A stretch of DNA of 64,000 bases from Tridacna crocea (Eukaryota; Mollusca; Bivalvia; Cardiida; Cardiidae), in contig OX031071.1 of NCBI GenBank assembly GCA_943736015.1, positions 37,356,619-37,420,618 of the forward strand, in the 5' to 3' direction. A program made the translations under genes and the position numbers. Below the pieces are notes generated by a model, which saw only the letters and a program-made list of their open reading frames with translations, was not told the DNA's origin and ran no database searches. Positions 56,312-64,000 of the stretch are shown in pieces (the stretch's first letter is position 1; every line of letters begins with the position of its first letter).

Positions 56312-56539
56312 TTATTAGTAAATAAAGGTGACTGGCCCATAATACATCGGAGGATGCATACTTATACATTAATCCATTAGGTTGTATCCCTCGATCAATA
56401 AAAATGAAATAGAGATGAATGTTTACAATGACACTTTTGTATATTCAGCTATTAACACATAGTGTTTTTTTTAAACACAATTAGATAGATCATAATGATA
56501 AAATAAAAGTCGTAATACAAATAGCCTTATTAGACACCT

Positions 56540-56820
56540 AAAATTTGGACCTGTCCACATTGAGAGCATTTGCAGACGATAATTATGGCTTGAATAATAG
56601 TATTCGTCTTTTGACAGGGAAACAATATTGTGGCAAGTGGAGAAATTGTTGGATACGAGCACTTTCATCTACTCTGCAATGCTATAGAGCTGTTAAAATT
56701 AGGACCATTTTCGGACTACAGTTATACCTTAAATGATCAAGTTTGTTTTTTAAAGGCTAAAGAACATTATGAAAAATGCAGAAAATTTGGACACCATCCT
56801 CTTATTCACATAGCTATATA
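56540..56820 (-). mobile_element. Degenerate MITE family 1 pair (unit 2)
   Basis: Paralogue of 27,720-27,960. Confidence 0.5.
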
Positions 56821-56903
56821 AACATCATAGAATCGAGCACTCATCATTCCCAATAATGCTACATACTGAAGCTTCTAGGAAATGAAGCTCTGTCAAAGCA
56901 AAA

Positions 56904-57235
56904 CTGGGGGCATAAAATATGGGGCCAGAGGTATAGAGATTGTGAGAAACAATCAAGGGAAATAACTGAGTGACATTTCATGTCTAATATGTAGGTCCTG
57001 AGGAGCATGAAAGTGCACCTGTAAACTTTCTTGGAGAAAACCATGACCTTTGTAAATCAGTTTAAACTGGGGGCATAAAATATGGGGCCAGAGGTATAGA
57101 GATTGTGAGAAATAATCAAAGGAAATAACTGAGTGACTTTTCATGTCTTATATGTAGGTCCTTAGGAGCATGAAAATGCACCTGTAAACTTTCTTGGAGA
57201 AAACCATGATCTTTGTAATTCAGTTTTTGTCCAAG
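56904..57235 (+). repeat. Direct duplication of about 165 bp at the unit 2 / unit 3 junction
   Basis: 'aaactgggggcataaaatat' to 'atgacctttgtaaatcagtt' occurs twice in tandem (about 56,904-57,063 and 57,065-57,225). The second copy continues into the unit start sequence ('tttttgtccaagatatt'). The single homologue at the unit 1/2 junction is 28,325-28,490. Confidence 0.85.
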
Positions 57236-57309
57236 ATATTGATAATTTACATAATGGAGGGTACATTTGATACTTTATTAAACAATTCAGATTTGTAATT
57301 GGAGTAGTT

Positions 57310-57640
57310 CTTAAATATCGCCGTCCCTGGCGGGATTTGAACCCTGGACCCCCTGGTCCCAAGGCGAAGACTCTACCACGTCCCTACAAAAGCCAGCTCA
57401 ATAGCAAAGCAGTATAAGTGTCCACCTATACCATTTCAAGCGAAACATTTACATCTATCTGTGGGATAGACCAGTATACAACATACTAGCCAACCACCTG
57501 AAGATTCGTCCACGAATCCTTCAATCACTTTTATTTTATCACAGTTCTCACAAATCACCGTCCTTATGGGGGTTAGAACCCTGGACCTTCAGGTCTCAAG
57601 ACGAACACTCTACCACGTCCCTACAAAAGCTAGCTCTTTG
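57310..57640 (-). repeat. Two tRNA-derived repeat heads in tandem (minus strand)
   Basis: On the minus strand, 57,415-57,310 and 57,640-57,545 both read 'tagggacgtggtagagt', then an anticodon-like region and a B-box-like 'ccagggttcaaatcccgcc' / 'ccagggttctaacccccat'. The acceptor stem ends are not complementary (both read 'agggacg'), so these are tRNA-derived SINE heads, not functional tRNAs. Absent from units 1 and 2. Confidence 0.6.
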
Positions 57641-57914
57641 TCAAGCTGTATACTCTTGAGGAAGAGGATTTTTTGAAAACATGGCGGGAGAACAATAATG
57701 CTGGATTGAAAAATGCTGGATTGAAAACTTTTCTTATTTTAACTTTTTTACACCTGGTTTAGTCAATCAGAAGTTCTCTTACTTTCACATTGCCAAAATT
57801 TGAAGAATAAGACTAAGACTTTTTTTAAAGAATGGTTCGTGAAATACAGACCCAGGGCAACTTTGAGCGGACATGGGCAACCAGATGTGGTGACGATAAA
57901 TAAACGGAAAATTA

Positions 57915-58115
57915 ATCAAATCTCGAGTTTTAACGACAGTGAAAGAGAAGGGTATCGATGACGTTGTACGAAAAGAAGACATACACAGTTGTAAAAAATC
58001 ATTTTGTTCCTTTCCTACAATATTGTCTACCCTATCTAAGACAGACATCATCATTTCATTTGCAATTAGTTTAGCGTCTGCACGGGTTTTCAATCTGGTC
58101 TAGTTCCGAAATTTT
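57915..58115 (+). mobile_element. Diverged MITE family 1 copy (unit 3)
   Basis: Homologue of 2,820-3,015: 'gatgacgttgtacgaaaaga', 'tcctttcctacaatattgtc', 'gcgtctgcacgggttttcaa'. Confidence 0.55.
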
Positions 58116-58694
58116 TGTTATTTGATAAAGAATCAAGCTGCGCTATTCAAGAGCTTTAATAGAGATACTGACTCTCTCAGTGAGTGGAGAAATGGAACTT
58201 CAAAGCAATTTTACGATACCATATTTTAAAAGAAATTGGGCAGTGAAGATCAAGATAAAGAATCAAGCTGCGCTATTCAAGAGCTTTAATAGAAAAATTG
58301 ACTTTCTCAGTCAGTGGAAAAATGCAATTTTCTGTAAAAAAAAAGAAAAAAAAGGACAGCGAAAATTAAAGATCAGACTGCATGTTTAGTTCAGTCTGAC
58401 CTTGATTGACATTGTCCGCAAAAGGCAGCCTGATCCATATCATAGATGTACATGGATAAGCGAACTGTTGCCATGATATAACAATAAACTCTGACAAAAA
58501 GGGGTTAAATGCATTATACTAATCAAGTCAGAAAATAAATTCATAGGCCTTCATAGAAAAAAGTGTAAAAGAAAACCAAATGAATCATTGGGTAGAAAGA
58601 CCCTAAACACACACAAAAAAGTGAACCAGATCAACCCGTGCTGACATCGACAAATGGTGGTGACGATAAATAAAAGTAAAATTACTGGTAATCA

Positions 58695-58890
58695 AACCCC
58701 GAGTTTTAACGACCAAGAAAGAGAAGGGTTTTGATGACGTTGTAGGATAAGGAGAAACACTCAGTGGTAACAAGTATTTTGCTCCTTTTCCACAATATTT
58801 TCTACCGTATTTAAGCCAGAAATCACCATGTGAACTGCATTTAAGTAGTCGTCTGCAAATGTTTTCAATCGTTTTTTATTTGACAAAGAT
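58695..58890 (+). mobile_element. Diverged MITE family 1 copy (unit 3)
   Basis: Homologue of 3,530-3,715, with 'gctccttttccacaatattt' and 'gtcgtctgcaaatgttttca'. Confidence 0.55.
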
Positions 58891-59060
58891 TCAAGCTGCG
58901 CTTTACAAGGCTTAAACAAAACATTTGACTTTCTCAGTCAGTGGGAAAATGGAACCTCATTTTCATTTTTTTTTATTTGACAAATATTCAAGCTGCGCTA
59001 TACAAGGCTTAAACAAAACATTTGACTTTCTCAGTCAGTGGGAAAATGGAAGCTCAAAGC
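58885..59060 (+). repeat. Short direct duplication, about 80 bp, unit 3
   Basis: 'tttatttgacaaagattcaa' / 'gctgcgctttacaaggctta' / 'aacaaaacatttgactttct' occurs twice (from about 58,874 and from about 58,972). Confidence 0.85.
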
Positions 59061-59269
59061 TATTTTGTGACAGTATATTTTAAAAATCGACACTGATGAT
59101 CAATTCAAGATCGGACCACGTCTTGAGCAGTCATATCTTGAAAAACATTGTCCGCAAAAGGCAGTCTGATCAAGGACCTACATGTACATGGATAAGCGAA
59201 GTGTTGCCGTGAAATGACAGAAATCATGTTGAACGCGTGTAAAAGGTCGATCAATCAATCAATTAAGCA

Positions 59270-59565
59270 ATTGCCCAACTTCGATAGCTTAGTCAGAAGC
59301 GCACGGGACTTAAGAGCAGTGGATGGTTTGATCCCCGCTTGGCCAGTTGCTTTCCGAGCATTGTTGATAGTTATTGCGACGGTATTCATTCCTCTCTCAT
59401 TGCCGATCGTTGTACTGACGTTGGTTATGTCATGAAGCAGCCAATGGTTGGAAAGACAATTATGCCATGTCTTGATAAGAGAAACTCCAGAAAAGCATGG
59501 ATATTTGCAATGGCCACTGCGATATAACTGAAATAAAAGTGAAAACGGGGTTAAACAACGTACAA
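59270..59565 (+). repeat. tRNA-derived SINE, unit 3 copy (longest)
   Basis: A-box-like 'cgatagcttagtcagaagcg' and B-box 'ggtttgatccc', then the full body ('tgtcatgaagcagccaatgg') and the tail 'gtgaaaacggggttaaacaa'. The best copy for building a consensus. Confidence 0.72.
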
Positions 59566-59772
59566 TTAATCGTATAATACTATTTAATACTCTTTACCAC
59601 TTCTTGCTCGCACAATGTACGACGGAACCTAGTTCAAACATAGTTGAAGTGACTTACATGTATGTAAAATTGCAGCTCAGTTGAGTGCCTGCGCGTGATC
59701 CAAGGGAAATAACTGAAATCATGTCCTCAATCTGTTTTGGTACTGCTTATTTCCCTTATTGTTAGATATGTC

Positions 59773-60002
59773 TTAAAACTTTCCCAAATGACAAATTTTA
59801 GACTGTCCCAAACTCAAAGTATTTGCAGATGACAATTTTGAATTCAATGAGAATGGCAGAAAGTTTTCCGATAGGCTAGAAAAAACACTGTGGGAAAAGG
59901 AGAAATTGCTCGTTACGAGCAATTTCTCCTTTTCCCACGGTGTTTTCTAAAGACTTGTACTGCAGACACGTAAAAACCAGGGCTTGTTTGGGAAAGAGTT
60001 AA
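59773..60002 (-). mobile_element. MITE family 1, alternative-loop subfamily, intact (unit 3)
   Basis: TTAA at 59,773 and 59,999. The hairpin is 'ggagaaattgctcgttacga' with the perfect complement to 'ctccttttcccac'. The shoulder blocks ('tagactgtcccaaactcaaa', 'tatttgcagatgacaa') are those of family 1. It sits in the same TTAA that carries a family 2 MITE in unit 2 and is empty in unit 1. Confidence 0.85.
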
Positions 60003-60349
60003 ACGGGAAAACGCAAAGCTAGTACAAATTCCGTCCAGGCAATTTGAAACTGAAAACAAAGTTGTTCTAGAAACATTGTCTTTCTTTTTTTTCTGGACTT
60101 TAGACAATTTAATCAAAGAGATGAAAGACATAGTTGAGCAACAATTTAGTGACCTGTATAGGGCCCATTCATGAATAGACACATAATCATGAACTACTAA
60201 CATTGCATAAGTTTTATCTTGTTGTAGATTTAATGCTTGTGTATATCTACGATTTCGCGTAAAAGTACTTGTATTCAAAGTATGTGAATTAGACCTCTGT
60301 AATGCAGCCGTTATTGTATGTCTTTTGACTTTTAACGAAGTAATAATAA

Positions 60350-61716
60350 TCAATATCTTGAACTAATTCTCACTGTTGCTTTATCGGTATATAACATGTA
60401 ACTTACAAGTACAATGTGTGGGAATAAAATATGTATTTACAAAGTTAAGATCTTAAAATCAATACTTGGTAACATAACCACAGTGTATAAACGAACTGAA
60501 CCCAAACCGGATATTGCGAGTAAATTTCAGTGATGTCCACTTTGCATTAGAGACAGCCGAGATAAAAATTGTTGGGTCTTTCATACTGCTGTATGTAAAC
60601 TGTGTGAATCTTTATTTATAGTTTATGCCACACCTGTATTTTTAATACATAAACTGCTTTATTATCATTCTTAGCTTTAAAACATTGAAATTCTCAATAC
60701 TCACCGCAGGCTACAGCGTCATTTGCAGTAGACCCGATCTTAAATCAGCTTTTATCATGTTAAGGCTGGCTGAAACACGTTTTTCGAGTTTGAACCGGTG
60801 CAATTAATTAATTAAAAAAGACATTTGCGGCATTGGACATTTTAAAGTTCGATTTTGAACGTAAAAAATAAGAATTAATGCCTCTATGTAAAGTAGGTCA
60901 ACTGTACGTTTCTTGCTGGTGATTCGTACCCTTACTTGCGAGTTTATGAAATCTATCTGTACGATGTCTTGGGAGTTTTTTCAAATATTCTGTACGGTTC
61001 TTGGGATAACAAATCTGATGCCTGATGGTATAAATCTGTATAAAATGGAGTAATTCAGATGCCCTTACAGCAAACTGTCAACCACAAGCTTTGGTGATAT
61101 AAATAAATCATAATTTGGAAATCCATAAAGGAAAAACCTCAAGATAAAAATTTTAGAATTTGACTCACAAAGAAAAGAAACAATTTCGTATAAAGAAAAC
61201 TTCAAAAGTATTTCAAAAGATTTGAAGCTATGGAACAGGCCTCTGCAACCTAATGATGATACTAAGACAGTGAGTTTGAAGGCTTGTTTATGTGTCACCA
61301 TTTAAAAAAGCCCCATAAAGAAAGATACCAGTGAGGGATGTTCACAAGTTTCTTGAAGAATCTGAATGTTTTATGCGAAATACTGTTTTATAGTGGTTAT
61401 TCCTATTCCTCATAGAAATGAGTCATCAGTCAATGACTTAAGAAAAGATTGTAAGAATTTGAGAAGAAATTATACTCAACGAGCAATTTCTTCCTTTCTC
61501 GTTACATGTTCTATTCTTTTTCAAAATTATACTTTTATTAAGAAGATCTGTAAATTTTCCCCTAAATTCTCCCAAATTGGATGAGTCCAAGATGCAGTAT
61601 CAGGAAACGGTAATTCCTCTTTTTATCTATTAAAGCAGATGAATCCCTCTTTTTATCTTTTAGCAGATGAATACGAATTGTGAAATTTTATTGCATGACT
61701 TCGTTCTGTTCCTTAA
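60350..61716. other. Unassigned sequence right of unit 3
   Basis: No gene recognised. A decayed alternative-loop MITE family 1 core lies at about 61,430-61,530 ('ttgagaagaaattatactca', 'acgagcaatttcttcctttc'). The minus-strand frame at 61,065-61,301 (78 codons) and others are anonymous. Confidence 0.5.
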
Positions 61717-62230
61717 AGGTGGGTATATAGGTTTTTCACATCACACAAAATTAAATAATATATATATCACTGAAATTAATATGAAAAAACAATACGAATT
61801 ATCAATAATTAAGAATCATAATATTACAAAAAAATAGGGGTGGTATTTCCTTAATAGGCTACGCTGCCCATTAGGCTATTTTTAGATTTCGCGCAAAAAA
61901 AAAAGCATTGTGGGAATGTTAATTTTAAATAAGTGACTGGCATGTGACTAATAACGCTTAAATTCCATAAGAAACATGTATTTATTTTCCATAATGTCTT
62001 CTTCGGACGCTATGTTTGAAGCTTCGTCTGTGTACTTTCCAGTATGTAAATGAGCAAATTGTAAAAAGAGACAGTGTGTCCCGTCGGTGTCAACCTTGGC
62101 TGTAGTAAATCTCTTATTTCTCTTGTTTTCGGATGGTTTTTGACTGCTGGGGTTTAATGAAAGAAAATTATACGGCTTTGGGATTTTTTTTTTTTGTAAA
62201 TTTTTTGTCCCAAAATCTGAAGGGCCTCCT
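61717..62230 (+). mobile_element. MITE family 2 (514 bp)
   Basis: Starts after TTAA with 'aggtgggtatatagg' and ends 'gaagggcctcct'; the right TTAA has decayed to GTAG. It shares 'tagatttcgcgcaaaaaa' and 'cttcttcggacgctatg' with the other copies. Confidence 0.85.
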
Positions 62231-63129
62231 GTAGTTCATGAAAAGGAAGCAGAATAAAACCGAGTCTTTTTATACTATTATGTTTGGCTGCTTTTCTCTC
62301 AAAAACCTGATCTTCAGTGACTGTTTACAGCCACAAGAATAGATGTTCAATGACCTGTCGCAGCTGTTACATATCTCCCCGTGTTTCATATTTGATATTG
62401 TCTTTTATTCTGGTCCGCCTTGATCACCGATTTCAACACTAACTTCTGGAAATAAAATACAGCTTCACCCATACCCAGCTGTAATAAAAGAGCTGGGCAG
62501 TACACTGTGCATGGACTAAAGACGCAAATAAAATGTGACACATAGTCCCTGTGACACGTAATCCTTCAACAAAACATACAACGAATGGTGTTCAGAAATG
62601 GCACTGATAATGACAACAGAACAAAATCATTGTCCCACTTTTATAATATAAAATAGCGTATTTCATATGTGGTGGTACGAGGATAAGATTGTACACATGG
62701 TGGGTAGACGAGGGGTCGAATGGCTAGGTTAGAGATTATTCAGTGTCGACCAATTACAGTGCTGACAGCACTTTGACTTTTTTTATACGATGGAAGGGTT
62801 GTATTATGTTATGGCCACGGTCGGTCACCGTTAGCATTTTTTGTATGCACCCACAGTTTCGATCGGAATGATTTGAAACTTACTACAATGAATCTCTATG
62901 ATGTGTGGTTTTGCATGTGACTTTTCAAATTTGGATCTCAGTAGGGTTCTAGATTTTAACCCATTTCACTGACAAGCCCCTTTGGGCGTACATGTATATG
63001 CACTGCTGTGCGAAGCTCATGTTATTTTTTTGCCAATGAGACAAAGTCGTTTTATTTTGAACGTATACTTAGAAATGATTCACATATAATCACAGGTAAT
63101 ATTTTTTTACTTGTGATAGATCTATGTAT
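62231..63129. other. Unassigned sequence
   Basis: No gene, tandem repeat or MITE recognised. A small hairpin 'cccagct' ... 'agctggg' with a 10-base AT-rich loop lies at about 62,475-62,498; too short to interpret. Confidence 0.4.
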
Positions 63130-63240
63130 ATTAGATTTTATACAGCATACAAAGTGTTGTGGCAAAGGTTGAAATTGCTTGTAACGAGGAGTTCCACCTT
63201 TTGCCACAAAAATTTCAAAGATTCTTCAGTACAACTGCAT
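63130..63240. mobile_element. MITE family 1 core, alternative-loop subfamily
   Basis: 'aaagtgttgtggcaaaggtt', 'gaaattgcttgtaacgagga', 'ccaccttttgccaca' form a partly decayed hairpin. It lies inside the anonymous minus-strand frame 63,138-63,452. Confidence 0.6.
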
Positions 63241-64000
63241 TGAAATGACATTGTAAGGAATAAATTGCGAAACAAAGTTTGTATTGAGCACTCTAGTAAC
63301 GTGCGTAATGGATGCTTCGCTCTTGTGTAGGTATAAAGCAATGGAAATCCCTGTATGGTACTCGCAAGAATTCGTTCAGCCAACTCGCAAGTAATGTACA
63401 GATCATTTACTTGATATTTGCAAGAAGGGTACAGTATCAAACCGTTCGCCATGCAGAATTTCCATACATTTTTAGGTAATTTTAACTAATTTTGGCGGCA
63501 TATATTGGCTGTTTTGTGAAGAGCATACACTTAGAAACAAAACTTTACAAATGGGTATCGGATAAAAAGACGGAATTATACATAAATTGCCTTGTGAAAA
63601 CAGCATGTATAGTAGTGAGAAAAGGAGTGAAGACGAGTTTTGGACTTTATCAGCAATTACACGGCCAAAGATGGTAAATGATGTATTTATTTGAAAGATA
63701 CATTATTTCATTCAATGATGCAAATGTTTGCAAGTTGCATGAAAGTCACAACAACCTGTCGATCTCAATTATTCAAAGGTACCCATCTGTTTTCACCAAT
63801 CGATCCATGGAATTTACTCGCAAGATCCGGTTTGGGTACAGTTCGTTTATATACTGTGATAACTACCCTCAAATGATATGGGAGTATAATTTACAGATAC
63901 CATAAAAAGCCTCACTTCTCAAGAAATTTTGATACATGTCCAAATTGAAAACAAGTGTAGGCGACAATTGAAGTTAGGCCCAAATGATAGTATTTATCTT
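63241..64000. other. Unassigned sequence at the right edge
   Basis: Short open frames on the plus strand (63,492-63,677 and 63,678-63,905) have no recognisable motif. The last 70 bases ('catgtccaaattgaaaacaa', 'gtgtaggcgacaattgaagt') look like the left shoulder of another MITE family 1 copy cut by the window edge. Confidence 0.45.

Larger units (their letters stand above)
28441..57060 (+). repeat. Unit 2 of the tandem segmental duplication
   Basis: About 28.6 kb colinear with 2,261-28,440. Unit 2-specific additions are a tandem copy of about 620-640 bp (near 29,180-30,160), the element 31,058-31,506, the MITEs 31,690-32,209 and 36,637-37,166, the 3.5-kb element 33,068-36,555, about 1.86 kb at 39,370-41,225, and a local duplication at 44,440-47,260. 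It lacks the 7,010-9,310, 10,360-11,230 and 15,552-17,493 segments of unit 1. Confidence 0.9.
57061..60350 (+). repeat. Unit 3 of the tandem array (left part only)
   Basis: Repeats the left edge of units 1 and 2, from 'cttggagaaaaccatgatct' to 'gacttttaacgaagt' (60,342; unit 1 equivalent about 4,879). It carries its own insertions (57,299-57,645 and 59,773-60,002). Colinearity is lost after 60,350, and no third TRIM gene lies inside the window. Confidence 0.8.

Noticed and set aside
59913-60353. 146-codon minus-strand frame
   Set aside because: Its C-terminal part is translated MITE hairpin, and homologous regions in units 1 and 2 do not maintain the frame.
57061-64000. A third TRIM gene
   Set aside because: I searched the right end for B-box and propeller peptides in the frames given and saw none. 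Unit 3 loses colinearity at 60,350, before the expected gene position.

Overview
This is a repeat-rich, AT-rich eukaryotic window, most likely from a marine bivalve mollusc. The evidence is two intact, RING-less, tripartite-motif (B-box / coiled-coil / beta-propeller) genes of a type greatly expanded in bivalves, plus repeats I recognise as molluscan in style: the 'gaaaccgctggtcagatttt' and 'catgaaacttggtcagaatg' types and a tRNA-derived SINE with a 'gcgttaaac' tail. The species cannot be fixed from this sequence. No bacterial-style operons, rRNA, functional tRNA or CRISPR are present. Apart from the two TRIM genes I see no convincing coding sequence; the other open frames are short, AT-rich, and usually fall inside repeats.

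Layout: positions 1-2,260 are single-copy sequence with repeat fragments. From about 2,260 to 60,350 lies a direct tandem array. Unit 1 (about 2,261-28,440) and unit 2 (about 28,441-57,060) are colinear paralogues, each with one TRIM gene (12,520-14,271 and 42,274-44,022). A third unit starts near 57,060 and can be followed to about 60,350. The rest, to 64,000, is mostly unassigned sequence with repeats.

Because the units are paralogous, each acts as an 'empty site' for insertions in the other. This gives exact ends and target-site duplications (TSDs) for several mobile elements: a 1,942-bp element with CAC...GTG ends and a 5-bp TSD (15,552-17,493; reminiscent of Transib/RAG-like transposons); a 3,488-bp TIR element (33,068-36,555); a 788-bp foldback element with an 8-bp TSD (34,109-34,896); an 861-bp foldback element with 315-bp arms and a 7-bp TSD (45,572-46,432); a 449-bp TIR element (31,058-31,506); and two families of TTAA-targeting MITEs. 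One MITE family (about 230 bp with a perfect central hairpin) occurs dozens of times, roughly every 1-2 kb.

The two TRIM-like proteins are about 83% identical by my block-by-block count (about 100 differences in 582 aligned residues, no internal gaps). Differences cluster in the first B-box region and at propeller positions. Each has an uninterrupted coding region preceded by a splice acceptor 24 bp before the ATG, so an upstream non-coding exon is likely. The array looks like a locus where an immune- or ubiquitin-type adaptor gene is being copied by segmental duplication while small DNA transposons repeatedly invade the copies.
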